Assembly: GCA_040390025.1 (NCBI GenBank)
Contig: JAZJZD010000014.1
Span: 26,495 to 90,494 of the forward strand
Source: JAVHYG01 sp040390025
GTDB taxonomy: Bacteria; Pseudomonadota; Gammaproteobacteria; Diplorickettsiales; Diplorickettsiaceae
Reading direction: 5' to 3'
Length of the DNA: 64,000 bases
Positions 45,638-56,100 of this stretch are shown piece by piece. Position 1 is the stretch's first letter. Every line of letters starts with the position of its first letter. A program made the position numbers and the translations under genes. The notes beneath the pieces are model-generated. The model was not told the DNA's origin, did not search any database, and saw only the letters and a list, made by a program, of their open reading frames with translations.

Positions 45638-45725
45638 TATACGCTTCGTACTTGAATTTTCAGCTGCGTTGCCGCTCGGCTCGCAATTTCGAGGCACTTG
45701 CCGAAAACCCAATTGCTGTGAGTAT
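45638..45725. repeat. About 90-bp palindromic element (first family), copy 4, inside the nuo operon
   Basis: It begins TATACGCTTCGTACTTGAAT and ends AATTGCTGTGAGTAT, with GAGGCACTTGCCGAAAA inside. It fills most of the nuoF-nuoG gap and would form a hairpin in the polycistronic mRNA. Confidence 0.85.
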
Positions 45726-45739
45726 GGCATTCGCAACAC

Positions 45740-47023
45740 TTAATTCTCATGAGAATCACCTACCGGACACCGTTTATGTTCGATGTGTTCAATAAAATCA
45801 TTTCTAAAATGTTTAATAAAACTTTGTACTGGCATCGCCGCCGCCTCGCCTAATGCACAAATCGTATGTCCCATAATTTTACCAGCAACACTGTTTAAAA
45901 GATCCAGATCCTGCAAACGACCTTCACCCTGCTCAATACGATGCAATACACGCCACATCCAACCGGTACCTTCGCGACAAGGCGTACATTGGCCACAGGA
46001 TTCTTCTTTATAAAAATGAGCAATGCGCGTTAATATTTTTACCATGCAGGTCGTTTCATCCATTACAATAACTGCACCCGAACCTAACATAGAACCGGCT
46101 TTGCTAATCGAATCATAATCCATATCTGTATTTAACATGACTTCCGCCGGCAATACGGGCATAGAAGAACCGCCCGGAATCACTGCTTTTAATTGACGAC
46201 CATTTTTAACACCGCCGGCTAAGGCTAACAGTTCTTTAAAAGGCATTCCTAAAGGCACTTCGAAATTACCTGGCTTATTGACATGGCCTGTCACGCTAAA
46301 TAATTTACATCCACCGTTATTAGGTTTTCCAAGTTCTAAAAACCATTGCCCGCCCTTTTGTAATATAACGGGAACAGAAGCTAAGGTTTCCGTGTTATTG
46401 ATGGTCGTAGGACGACCATATAAGCCATAATTAGCGGGGAAAGGCGGCTTAAAACGAGGAAATCCTTTTTTTCCTTCTAGGGATTCCATTAATGCGGTTT
46501 CTTCGCCACAGATATAGGCACCGGCGCCGAGATGATTATAAAGCTGAAAATCAAATTCCGAGTTTAAGATATTTTGACCCAAATAACCGGCATCGTAAGC
46601 TTCTTGTAAAGCAACTTCACAACGATCAAATGGTTCATGATACTCACCACGAATATAGTTATAACCTACCGTCGCACCCATCACATAACCGGCAATAATC
46701 ATGCCTTCAATCAATTGATGCGGGTTATAACGCATGATATCTCTATCTTTACAGGTACCTGGTTCACCTTCATCTGAATTGCACAAAACGTACTTTTGCC
46801 CCGGTGTATTACGCGTAATAAAACTCCATTTCAAACCTGTTGGAAATCCCGCACCGCCACGACCACGTAAACACGATGTCTTTAATTCAGCGATGATTTG
46901 CTCGGGAGGTGTTTTTTCACGCAAGATTTTTTCCAAAACCTCATAACCACCGACTTTACGGTAACTGCTTAAACTCCACGGCTGTTCAAGATGTAAAGTA
47001 CGAAAACAAATATCATTGGCCAT
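45740..47023 (-). CDS. nuoF: NADH-quinone oxidoreductase subunit F
   Basis: This subunit accepts hydride from NADH through FMN. The 427-residue protein has the nucleotide/FMN site GRGGAGFPTGLKWSF and the C-terminal 4Fe-4S motif ESCGQCTPCREGTGW. It overlaps nuoE by 11 bases. Confidence 0.97.
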   Translation of the reverse strand: MANDICFRTLHLEQPWSLSSYRKVGGYEVLEKILREKTPPEQIIAELKTSCLRGRGGAGFPTGLKWSFITRNTPGQKYVLCNSDEGEPGTCKDRDIMRYNPHQLIEGMIIAGYVMGATVGYNYIRGEYHEPFDRCEVALQEAYDAGYLGQNILNSEFDFQLYNHLGAGAYICGEETALMESLEGKKGFPRFKPPFPANYGLYGRPTTINNTETLASVPVILQKGGQWFLELGKPNNGGCKLFSVTGHVNKPGNFEVPLGMPFKELLALAGGVKNGRQLKAVIPGGSSMPVLPAEVMLNTDMDYDSISKAGSMLGSGAVIVMDETTCMVKILTRIAHFYKEESCGQCTPCREGTGWMWRVLHRIEQGEGRLQDLDLLNSVAGKIMGHTICALGEAAAMPVQSFIKHFRNDFIEHIEHKRCPVGDSHEN

Positions 47024-47510
47024 CTAAGTTATCCAATATCTTATCTATTTCTTTTGTTGTTAAATCTTCGTAATAGCGCTGTCCAATATGAACAACCGGC
47101 GCATTGGCGCAAGCGCCTAAACATTCCACTTCCTTTAAGGTAAATTTATTATCTGCTGTTGTTTCACCAAAATTAATCTTTAAACGTTCCTTTAAATGTT
47201 TAACAATTTTGTCACAACCACTTAGCATACAAGAGATATTGGTACAAACCCCAATTTTGTGACGTCCTACTGGTTTCAGTTCGTAGAGAGAATAAAAAGT
47301 AGCGACTTCATAAGCCGTAACACGCGACATATTTAAATAATCTGCCACAGCGTCAATCAATTCGTTGGATAAATAACCCTGATTAGCGTCCTGCACTAAG
47401 GTTAATGCGGGCAAAACAGCGGATTGCCGTCGTTCCGGCGGATATTTTTTGGTCCATTGATCAATGTCTGCTTTTAAACTTTCTGACAAAATCACCGCGT
47501 TACTCATCAT
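47013..47510 (-). CDS. nuoE: NADH-quinone oxidoreductase subunit E
   Basis: A thioredoxin-fold 2Fe-2S subunit of 165 residues. The four cysteines lie in CTNISCMLSGCDKIVKHL (first and third segments) and in ECLGACANAPVVHIG. It pairs with NuoF. A palindromic element separates it from nuoD. Confidence 0.96.
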   Translation of the reverse strand: MMSNAVILSESLKADIDQWTKKYPPERRQSAVLPALTLVQDANQGYLSNELIDAVADYLNMSRVTAYEVATFYSLYELKPVGRHKIGVCTNISCMLSGCDKIVKHLKERLKINFGETTADNKFTLKEVECLGACANAPVVHIGQRYYEDLTTKEIDKILDNLDGQ

Positions 47511-47512
47511 TT

Positions 47513-47605
47513 TATACTCACAGCAATTGAATTTTCGGCAAGTGCCGCGAAGAGATTTGTGAATTGAGCGGGAACATCGCCGAAAATTTAAGTGCGAAGA
47601 GTATA
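47513..47605. repeat. About 90-bp palindromic element (first family), copy 5, inside the nuo operon
   Basis: It is inverted relative to copy 4: TATACTCACAGCAATTGAAT ... AAGTGCGAAGAGTATA. It fits exactly between the nuoE start (47510) and the nuoD stop (47607), so both neighbours remain intact. Confidence 0.85.
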
Positions 47606-47606
47606 T

Positions 47607-48860
47607 TCATCGATCAATTTCACCAAATACTATATCAAGACTAGAAAGTATAGCCACTAAGTCGGCTATCATATGCCCAGAAACTAATTCATTCAAGGCC
47701 GCTAAATGCGGAAAACCGGCGGCACGTATTTTGACACGATAAGGCTTATTTGCACCATCTGACACCATATAAATTCCGAATTCGCCTTTTGGATGTTCGA
47801 CAGCCGCATAAGCTTCGCCAGGAGGTACACAATAGCCTTCACTGAATAATTTAAAATGGTGAATTAACGATTCCATGTCTCCTTTCATGTCCACGCGATC
47901 CGGCGGGGCAATTTTATGATCATCGATCATAACCGGTCCTGGATTTTTCCTTAACCATTGAATACATTGCTTTATGAGTCGCGTTGATTGACGCATCTCT
48001 TCAACGCGAACGAGATAACGATCATAACAGTCGCCTGTTTTACCAATCGGAATATCAAAATCAAGTTCATCATAGACTTCATACGGTTGTTTTTTTCGTA
48101 AATCCCACGCCACACCCGAGCCACGCAAAATAGGACCGGTACAACCTAATTGCAACGCCCTTTCCGGTGAAAGAACGCCAATACCTACCGTGCGTTGTTT
48201 CCAAATTCGATTGTCTGTTAATAAGGTTTCATAATCATCGATTAATTTTGGAAAGCGCGCTGTAAAATCTTCAATAAAATCTAATAAACTGCCTTCACGA
48301 TTGGCATTCATTTCGCGCGTTTCTTTTTCATTATGCCATTGTGAAGACTTATATTGCGGCATTTTATGGGGTAAATCGCGGTAAACGCCGCCAGGCCGAT
48401 AATACGTCGCATGCATACGTGAGCCAGAAACCGCTTCATAGCAATCGATAAGATCTTCGCGTTCGCGAAAACAATAAAGAAAGACCGTCATCGCACCGAT
48501 ATCTAAGGCGTGCGCACCCAACCATAATAAATGATTAAGAAGTCGTGTAATTTCATCAAACATCACACGAATATATTGCGCGCGTTTTGGTGGTACCACA
48601 CCCAGCATTTTTTCGATGGCTAAGACATAGGCATGCTCATTCGACATCATGGAAACGTAATCCAAGCGATCCATGTAGCCAATACTTTGGTTATAAGGTT
48701 TTGACTCGGCTAATTTTTCAGTGGCACGATGTAATAAGCCGATATGCGGATCCGCCGATTGTATGACTTCGCCATCTAATTCCAAGATCAAGCGCAAAAC
48801 GCCGTGAGCGGCGGGATGCTGCGGACCAAAATTTAAGGTATAATTACGTATTTCAGGCAT
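47607..48860 (-). CDS. nuoD: NADH-quinone oxidoreductase subunit D
   Basis: A 49-kDa-type subunit of 417 residues that forms the quinone site. The family start MPEIRNYTLNFGPQHPAAHG fixes the ATG at 48860, eight bases inside the end of nuoC. Other landmarks are GLLHRATEKLAESKPY and MGRTGDCYDRYLVR-like IGKTGDCYDRYLVR. Confidence 0.97.
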   Translation of the reverse strand: MPEIRNYTLNFGPQHPAAHGVLRLILELDGEVIQSADPHIGLLHRATEKLAESKPYNQSIGYMDRLDYVSMMSNEHAYVLAIEKMLGVVPPKRAQYIRVMFDEITRLLNHLLWLGAHALDIGAMTVFLYCFREREDLIDCYEAVSGSRMHATYYRPGGVYRDLPHKMPQYKSSQWHNEKETREMNANREGSLLDFIEDFTARFPKLIDDYETLLTDNRIWKQRTVGIGVLSPERALQLGCTGPILRGSGVAWDLRKKQPYEVYDELDFDIPIGKTGDCYDRYLVRVEEMRQSTRLIKQCIQWLRKNPGPVMIDDHKIAPPDRVDMKGDMESLIHHFKLFSEGYCVPPGEAYAAVEHPKGEFGIYMVSDGANKPYRVKIRAAGFPHLAALNELVSGHMIADLVAILSSLDIVFGEIDR

Positions 48861-49545
48861 TATCAGATTTCTCAGGCATGACAGGCGGTAATTCATTCGG
48901 TGTTTTACGAATGGTTTTTGCAACTAAAGTACGTGGCACAATAGTAACAGGCTGGTAAATAACACGCCCTTCGTCTGCATCATAGCGAACTTCCACATGA
49001 CCACTTAAAGGAAAATCTTTACGGAAGGGATGACCGACAAAACCATAATCCGTCAGTAGTCGCCGCAGATCAGGATGCCCTTCGAACATAACGCCATATA
49101 GATCAAAGGCTTCGCGCTCATACCAATTTGCCGCCGGCCAAATAGCATTCACGGAAGCAACAAAAGGAGGTTCTCCTGTTGCAAAAACACGCAAACGTAA
49201 ACGCTGGTTATGGGTCAGTGATAATAGATGATAAACCACCGCAAATCGTGGTTTATTCCAAGAAACAGGATGCTCTTGACGGCTGCGATCAACACCACGT
49301 TCAAAACCAGTCAACGTAGAACGCGCTGTTCGCCATTCACTAAACCCATAATCCTTATAATCGACGACACAGACATCCAACAAACATTCAAATTTAAAAT
49401 CTGCTGCATCACGCAAAACGAGACAAACTTCCGATAATCTTTCTCGAGGAACTTCCCATGTTATCTCTCCCAGTGCAACCGTTATATCCTGAGCCAGATC
49501 CGTAAAGCGGTCTGTAAGCGATTGAACAAGATGATTAATTTCCAT
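48853..49545 (-). CDS. nuoC: NADH-quinone oxidoreductase subunit C
   Basis: A 30-kDa-type subunit of 230 residues with the signature WYEREAFDLYGVMFEGHPDL and RRLLTDYGFVGHPFRKDFPL. It is separate from nuoD, unlike the fused NuoCD of E. coli. The ATG at 49545 overlaps the nuoB stop by one base (TAATG). Confidence 0.96.
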   Translation of the reverse strand: MEINHLVQSLTDRFTDLAQDITVALGEITWEVPRERLSEVCLVLRDAADFKFECLLDVCVVDYKDYGFSEWRTARSTLTGFERGVDRSRQEHPVSWNKPRFAVVYHLLSLTHNQRLRLRVFATGEPPFVASVNAIWPAANWYEREAFDLYGVMFEGHPDLRRLLTDYGFVGHPFRKDFPLSGHVEVRYDADEGRVIYQPVTIVPRTLVAKTIRKTPNELPPVMPEKSDNA

Positions 49546-50027
49546 TAGCACCGCTCAATAAAACGCGTTTTTTTAATTTTGTTTTGCAGTTGTATCACGC
49601 CATACACCAGCGCTTCTGCGGTAGGTGGACAACCCGGGACATAAACATCGACCGGAACAATCCTGTCACAACCGCGAACCACGGAGTAAGAATAATGATA
49701 ATACCCTCCCCCATTCGCACACGATCCCATAGAAATGACCCAACGCGGTTCCGCCATTTGATCATAGACTTTACGCAATGCCGGCGCCATTTTATTGCAT
49801 AAGGTACCCGCGACGATCATAACATCCGATTGTCTTGGACTGGGCCTAAACACAACACCAAAACGATCCAGATCGTAACGTGCCGCCGCTGAATGCATCA
49901 TTTCCACCGCACAACACGCCAGACCAAATGACATAGGCCATAGCGATCCACTCCGTGCCCAGGCTAATAACTTATCCAATGATGTTGTAACAAAACCTTG
50001 TTGTTGTAATAAGGGTTCTATTCCCAT
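49545..50027 (-). CDS. nuoB: NADH-quinone oxidoreductase subunit B
   Basis: This subunit carries the terminal 4Fe-4S cluster N2. The 160-residue protein has the adjacent cysteines in FGLACCAVEMMHSAAARYD and two more in GSCANGGGYYHYSYSVVRGC and VPGCPPTAEAL. The ATG at 50027 lies ten bases inside nuoA, with an AAGGTG ribosome-binding site. Confidence 0.96.
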   Translation of the reverse strand: MGIEPLLQQQGFVTTSLDKLLAWARSGSLWPMSFGLACCAVEMMHSAAARYDLDRFGVVFRPSPRQSDVMIVAGTLCNKMAPALRKVYDQMAEPRWVISMGSCANGGGYYHYSYSVVRGCDRIVPVDVYVPGCPPTAEALVYGVIQLQNKIKKTRFIERC

Positions 50028-50374
50028 TCTAAAGCACCTTTTTTCCACTCATAAATAAAACCAACAAATAAGAGTCCGATAAAAATCCCCATAGCTGCCA
50101 ACCCCGGCATACCAATATGCCTTAAAGAAACCGCCCAAGGAAATAAAAAGGCGGTTTCTAAGTCAAAAATAATAAATAAAATTGCAACGAGATAATAACG
50201 GATATCAAAGGGTAGACGGGCATCACTTACACCCGGAAACCCACATTCGTAAGGGGAAAGTTTAGCCGCATCCGGACGGTTAGGCGACGTAAACCGGCCA
50301 ATGGATAAAGCCGCTATCCCGACAAATAAGCCGAAAGCAATGAAAATAAGGATAGGAAAATAAAATTGCAACAT
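50018..50374 (-). CDS. nuoA: NADH-quinone oxidoreductase subunit A
   Basis: A membrane subunit of 118 residues with three helices and the conserved loop KLSPYECGFPGVSDARLPFD. It is the first gene of the 14-gene nuo operon, so the operon promoter should lie in 50375-50480. Confidence 0.96.
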   Translation of the reverse strand: MLQFYFPILIFIAFGLFVGIAALSIGRFTSPNRPDAAKLSPYECGFPGVSDARLPFDIRYYLVAILFIIFDLETAFLFPWAVSLRHIGMPGLAAMGIFIGLLFVGFIYEWKKGALEWE

Positions 50375-50405
50375 GGTCTTTTAACAACCGAACTAATTTG
50401 GCGGC

Positions 50406-50457
50406 TAGTATATACTAAGCGCGATTGAAATTGCGAGTTTGTAATTTTAATCGCTAG
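50406..50457. repeat. Short palindromic unit (third type), copy 2, upstream of nuoA
   Basis: A 12-bp perfect palindrome TAGTATATACTA (50406-50417) is followed by CGATTGAAATT ... AATTTTAATCG arms and a CTAGTAT end. The layout resembles the reverse complement of 20183-20233. It sits where the nuo promoter is expected and could instead be an operator. Confidence 0.45.
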
Positions 50458-50631
50458 TATTAAGAGCTTTCAAGAGGAATGATCATAGGAAGAAATAACA
50501 TCACTGAGTCGGATACGAACGGTATATCTTCTAAAAAACTAAAAATGATTTACAATACAAAATTGGTTTTAAACCTAACTTCTATGTTAATAGTTTCTTA
50601 TAAAATCAATTATTTACATATTGGATTTGTT

Positions 50632-51363
50632 ATGTTGACTGTGATTGCTCGCTTAATTTCACTCTTTTTCTTAATGCTATTATCTATCTCCAACAGCTAT
50701 GCCAGTGGGATGGTAAGTCATTGCCATCCATTACCTAACAGCAACAAAGCACAATATATTATCGCTTACGGCTCCCTTATGGAGACAAAATCAAAAAACG
50801 GAACTGATAGCACGAGTGGTGAAAATAGGCCTGTCAGCGTTACTAACTATCAACGCGGCTGGTTTTCCAGAGGAGAAGCCATAGGCTTAAGCACTACCTA
50901 TCTCGGCGTTATCAAAAATTTAGATGCGCATTTTAACGGCACTGTTTTTCCTGTAGCAACGCCTGCTTCACTCAAGAACTATGATAAACGAGAAAAATAT
51001 TACTGTCGTGTCAGTGTTCCCAAAGAAACCATTCATACACTGGACTGTTCAAACTTAGCTGAAGCTGAATTTTGGATTTATGTGATAAAGCCGGAATTTA
51101 TGGCAAAGCCATCTAAAAAGTATCCTATTGTCGAATCTTACGTTGATATTTTTTTATCGGGATGTATTGAAATAGAGAATAAATTTCATTTGAAAAATTT
51201 TGCGACAGATTGTGTAAGCACTACCCGCAATTGGTCGACACATTGGGTTAATGATAGGATTTATCCCAGACGCCCTTTTGTATTTGAGCCCAATGCATTA
51301 GAAATTGATAATCTTTTAAACAATAAAATACCTGAAATATTCCACCAAATAAAAATCGAATAA
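50632..51363 (+). CDS. Secreted gamma-glutamylcyclotransferase-like protein
   Basis: The 243-residue product begins with a signal peptide (MLTVIARLISLFFLMLLSIS, cut near A24). The mature part shows the substrate-binding YGSLM (46-50) of the gamma-glutamylcyclotransferase fold, then FNGTVFPV and LKNYDKREKYYCRVSV, where E121 is at the position of the catalytic glutamate. Such enzymes release 5-oxoproline from gamma-glutamyl peptides or glutathione. A periplasmic or exported form is unusual. The frame is open 153 bases further upstream (ATG at 50479), but the later ATG gives the signal peptide. Fold call moderate, substrate unknown. Confidence 0.65.
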   Translation: MLTVIARLISLFFLMLLSISNSYASGMVSHCHPLPNSNKAQYIIAYGSLMETKSKNGTDSTSGENRPVSVTNYQRGWFSRGEAIGLSTTYLGVIKNLDAHFNGTVFPVATPASLKNYDKREKYYCRVSVPKETIHTLDCSNLAEAEFWIYVIKPEFMAKPSKKYPIVESYVDIFLSGCIEIENKFHLKNFATDCVSTTRNWSTHWVNDRIYPRRPFVFEPNALEIDNLLNNKIPEIFHQIKIE

Positions 51364-51420
51364 TGACTTACTTTTTTTTCCACGACTGATATCGTCCAAT
51401 TTAAAAAAGCGTATCTGACT

Positions 51421-51464
51421 CGTGCGTAGAGTGTGCCACATTGGTGCGACACACTCCATACACG
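51421..51464. terminator. Hairpin between convergent genes
   Basis: GAGTGTG (51429-51435) pairs with CACACTC (51450-51456), with an outer CGTG/CACG pair and an inner CAC/GTG pair. There is no clear U-run. Its place between two convergent genes suggests a shared terminator. Confidence 0.4.
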
Positions 51465-51538
51465 CTGGTTTATATCAGAAGGAAAGTAAAGTACAGAAAA
51501 CAATAAAAAATTAACGCTTTATTCTGTACTACTTCTTA

Positions 51539-51805
51539 TTAAATATCTTTCCATTTTACAGAAAGTTGTTTATTAAAAATGTCTTTGAGTTGTTGATTTA
51601 ATTCATCGAAGTCATTAGTTTCTTTCCAAGAGTTTATCGATAACTCTCGGTCGAAAATATTTTTTAATTGTTTATTTAATTGCTCAAAATTATTATCCTC
51701 AACTTCAAGCCAGCATACCGATAACTCTTGTAAAAAAATATCACGGAGTTGCTGATTTAAGCGCATAAATCTAGATTTATCGTCAGTTTTTTGCATTTTT
51801 TTCAT
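51539..51805 (-). CDS. Small protein built of three copies of an 18-residue motif
   Basis: The family is not recognised. The 88-residue protein consists almost entirely of RLNQQLRDIFLQELSVCW (15-32), QLNKQLKNIFDRELSINSW (42-60) and ELNQQLKDIFNKQLSVKW (68-85), spaced 26-27 residues apart. Each copy reads as an amphipathic helix followed by a short strand with a closing tryptophan. No signal peptide or membrane segment is present. The repeats have diverged at DNA level, so the triplication is not recent. It could be a small scaffold, a binding protein or an effector; nothing around it decides. Confidence 0.65.
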   Translation of the reverse strand: MKKMQKTDDKSRFMRLNQQLRDIFLQELSVCWLEVEDNNFEQLNKQLKNIFDRELSINSWKETNDFDELNQQLKDIFNKQLSVKWKDI

Positions 51806-52013
51806 GTTATATAGCCTCTTAATTTATTAAATTAAATTTTTTTAGTCTATTATAAGCCTTGCAAAATTAGTGTCTTACCACTTATTTATTAACTAGGCTC
51901 GGACCTAACTTAAAATAAAATGAGGTATTTATAAAGAAAAATCAATAAATAGAATTTTAAATTCTATTACCTTCTAGAGGTTCAATGTTTAGCGAGCCGT
52001 TAGTTTTGAGAAT

Positions 52014-53114
52014 TTAAATAGTATGGTATTCACGTCGCAACTTAGTCTTTCGCCAATGACGTGTCAGAGCTAATTCAAGCAGACGGGTCAATAATTGTTG
52101 ATAGGAAATACCTGATGCTCGCCATAATTTAGGATACATACTAATTTTTGTGAAACCTGGAATGGTATTTATCTCATTAAAATAAATTTTTTTCGTGTCT
52201 TTTTCTATAAAGAAGTCAATCCTAGCCATACCTTCACACGCTAAACACGTAAAAATCTTACTGGCCAGTTTTTGTATCTCGGCCGATTGTCCTTCTTGCA
52301 CTACCGCAGGAATAGCAAACACTGCACCTTGCTCATCGATATATTTTGCTTCATAAGAATAAAATCCATGCTGCGATAGTTTAGGAATAATTTCACCCAC
52401 AACACTGACTTCTGGCTCTTTACCAAAGATTGTGTTTTCTAAAACAGCCACTTCAATCTCATGTACGTTCATCGCTTTCTCAATAATAATCTTCGTATCA
52501 TATTCAAAAGCAAGCTGGATAGCCTTTAATAAATCACTGGATTTTTTAACTTTAGTAATACCCAAACTTGAACCAGCATTGACTGGCTTAACAAAAAGTG
52601 GATACGCTAATTCTTTTTCAATTTTAGCTTGATATAGCGCTTCGTCAGCTAACCATTGACCGCTATTGAAAGCGATAAACGGCACAACAGGAATATTAGC
52701 CGCAAGCGCTAAGCATTTAGCGATTTCCTTATCCATACCAATCGCTGAACCCAATACATTCGCGCCAACGTAGGCTACGCCGATAAGTTCCAAGAGACCC
52801 TGTATTGTTCCATCTTCTGCAAAAGTGCCATGCAATACGGGAAAAACAACATCGCAGCGATTGGGTAGAGCTTCGAAAGAAAATTTTTCAGATGTGCTTG
52901 TTTTTACAGGGACAGATTCATCGATAGTTAATCGAGTAAAATCATTCAGCCACCAATTCCCTTGTTTATCAATTGCTACAGGAACAATCGCAAATTTATT
53001 TTTATCCAAGTTTTTAATAACTGACGCCGCCGAGCTTAACGAAACTTCATGTTCCGCTGAACGACCACCATATAGGACAGCGACCTTGATTTTTGCACTT
53101 TCTTTCACAGGCAT
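52014..53114 (-). CDS. ddl: D-alanine--D-alanine ligase
   Basis: This ATP-grasp enzyme makes the D-Ala-D-Ala end of peptidoglycan precursors. The 366-residue protein starts with the family KVAVLYGGRSAEHEVSLSSA. It includes PLFVKPVNAGSSLGITKVKK in the ATP-grasp core and the metal-binding C-terminal FFIEKDTKKIYFNEINTIPG. Its length fits DdlA-type enzymes. It stands outside the mur-fts cluster. Confidence 0.95.
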   Translation of the reverse strand: MPVKESAKIKVAVLYGGRSAEHEVSLSSAASVIKNLDKNKFAIVPVAIDKQGNWWLNDFTRLTIDESVPVKTSTSEKFSFEALPNRCDVVFPVLHGTFAEDGTIQGLLELIGVAYVGANVLGSAIGMDKEIAKCLALAANIPVVPFIAFNSGQWLADEALYQAKIEKELAYPLFVKPVNAGSSLGITKVKKSSDLLKAIQLAFEYDTKIIIEKAMNVHEIEVAVLENTIFGKEPEVSVVGEIIPKLSQHGFYSYEAKYIDEQGAVFAIPAVVQEGQSAEIQKLASKIFTCLACEGMARIDFFIEKDTKKIYFNEINTIPGFTKISMYPKLWRASGISYQQLLTRLLELALTRHWRKTKLRREYHTI

Positions 53115-53165
53115 AGTTTCTTCTCACAACATCAGATAACTCCTATTATAAGAGGCTATTGCCGT

Positions 53166-56100
53166 TTATAAAAGCCTTCTATCTTTACTCTCATTAGCAA
53201 TAGAAGAAGCGTTAGAAAAATCCTGCGCTATATTAAAAAAGTTCGTTGCAACTGTCGTACTCGTAGACATGGCTTGTTTTTGCCGAGCTACCGGTGTGGA
53301 AAAGGGCTTAATAAATTTAAACCAATGGTTAAATACACGGAATAACATCAGGTTCCCAGGAACATCTACTGAGAAATTGGAGAATTGACTATTCGCTTTA
53401 TCGGCTATTTGTGGTTTGTCTAATAATTTCTCATTAACGTTTAAAAAATCAGTTTGAAAACTAAGCTGACGTCTACCACGGTTTAAAAAAGGAATTTGGC
53501 CTTCTCGACTAAAGCGAGGAAAAGGATGCAGACTATCTCTGAGTAATTTTACAGAATAGTGCTGTGAGTCAGAAAAGTTTATTTGTGTACGATTTGCTAA
53601 GTTATATAGTTTAAAACCATTAATTGTCAAACTCGCATCGCGCCAGTCATTGTTTATCGTACTATTGTCTAAAGTAGAATTTATGTAAATAGCAACAGGC
53701 CTTGTTGTATTAGCGTATTTAGCGTGAAGTAATTGACCACCATTCAATCTGTTATCCGCATCAGGGATAGCGAAAACTTTTCCATCTCGTACACAATAGG
53801 CCAGTTTATTAAGCATAATTCTTCGGCTTGCTAAAAACCGATGAAATACGTTAATTCCTTTTGCTTGGAACGCAAATACCGGCGCTTCTTTCTGATAGAA
53901 CTGCCGTGCTTTAAAGATGGGATGACTGGAATTTTGACCTGGAACGGCGGGTGTATAACGATAGTCGTTCGCCAAAGTCTTGTTTTGAGAGGAAGATTCT
54001 GTAGCTTCATGATCAAAAATACCTAATAAAGCTGATTTTTCACCTATTTTATCTGAGTAGTCAAAATAAGTATTCTCTACATGAAGCAAATTATCCTGCT
54101 CGTCCACTACTTTTAGACAGCAACCCTCTTCTTCCAAAGTTAAATATCCCTTGTGCTCACCCAGCTGTCCGGTAATATAAAGCGTAATTGGCGAAGAAGA
54201 ATATTGTTTATTTCTCCAATAACATTGGAGCGCATTATGCTTAAACGTAATTAAAGTCCCTCTATTTCGAAACGCTAAGCTGTCCACTAGCATTGTTAAA
54301 TCTTGCACATTTAAATGATAAACCAGCGTATTATTCCCTTCGATATAGCGAAAGTAAGGTATTGCAGCGGCGTCTTTATCGATAAGACCTCTAAAACGTA
54401 ATTCTGTTTCGTCATCTTCAATAACCAAATTACCGCGCGTAGTAATTTCAGCCAGCTTAACCGAAGAAGGAATATGAAACCTCCTGGTTTCGTCGTCCCC
54501 TTGTATTTCTAAGACCTTAAGATGATTTGCACATAACGCTAAGTTATTATGTACTAAAAAAACGTCTTTAAGGTTCAATTCAAGATAATCCCTATGTCCT
54601 TTTAAATGGAGTCGCTGATATTCCACAGGCGTTATAAAACTCGCATTATCCCTATCTGTAATATAATTCTGAGTAATTGTTAATAATTGCCGATCCCCGC
54701 TCACTGTCGTCGTCGTACGACTAAAATTTCTAGAAACGGAATTATATAAACAGGGATTGATATAAACACGTGAAGAAATACTATTATCTTCAATCAGCAT
54801 CTTCAGCAAAACACAACTATCTATAAAATAAGAAGTCCCTAAAAGCCGGCTACTATCTGTTACCACCAATTGACTCGCTTGATTTTCTGGAAACACAAGA
54901 TGTTCAAAATAGTTTTTTTCTTTAATCTGAATTGTCAATAGATACGGTGAATTGCGTTCTGAATCCGTTGTATTACCACTTTGTTGCCCGTTAGTTAATG
55001 CGGATAAACCTTCACGCGTAAAATTTAGCACTACATTACCTTCACGTGGATCGAAAGTAAAAAAAAGATTTTTTGAATTACTATTCGTTTGATTAACGCC
55101 ATAAATTGCCGCTAATCCGCCTTGAATTGAAAGTGGTGAATTACTTTGTAAGTACATATTTTCTCGCATAACAGAAACAATGCGATGGTAGGTTTTGTTT
55201 TTCTCATTTATCTTTTCTAAGAAAAAATTGTCTTCCTGATAACTATTTTTAATAGGGAAAAAACTAAACGCTGTATCTGCTGGTTTAACATTATAAATCC
55301 TTTTTTCCCATTCTTGGCTTTCGGCGGGAAGAATACGCGATGAAACCATCCCCCTAACCAACGTTGATTGCCTATAGGTGATTTTGTAGTGATTTGTGAG
55401 ACGAAATCCTAAATCTTCTATGATTTGTTTTTTGGCACTATAGCCATAAAACCCAGCGGCTTTTCTTATAAGATGTTGTTGAATACTGAAAGGTATTTCA
55501 TCCATCGAAGCCGTAATCCAGCGTGCTTGCTCTAATTCAGCAATTTTTACTATTATCCAAGCAAAAGGCATTGCTCTAAAATTATCAAACTCTTTAAAAT
55601 TTTCCTCCAATAAATTCCTTTCATCAAAAATATGCTGTAATTTCTTTTGTTTAAAGCCTAAACTCATCGTAAAAGCTTCCCAAAAAGAAATATCGAGCTG
55701 ATTGTCACGCCGAAAATGGATAGCAGAAAAAACGAGTTGTTCACCGATTAAAAATATCCAGAGTGGCATTACTTCAAACCCTAACGCTTCAGCGGTGATT
55801 AAACCCACAGTAGCATATTGCTCCGCTAAATTATGTTTAAGAGTTTGTGCTTGTTCAGAATCAGGTGGCAATTTTTTTAATTGCTGTTTCAATTCGAATA
55901 TACTGTACGCAGTCAATGCTTTAAAAATGGGACTTGTTACGGGCAATTTGCGTAATAAGCGCGCTCTACCCGCAGAAAGTGAAGGCGAAAGCTTTCCGAC
56001 TAACCGCGCATACATGTCATTAATTACCATATCGGATGCTAAAAAACCGATATTAGACAACAATGCTTTAGGATCACCGGTGTTTCTAGCGCGTATTATA

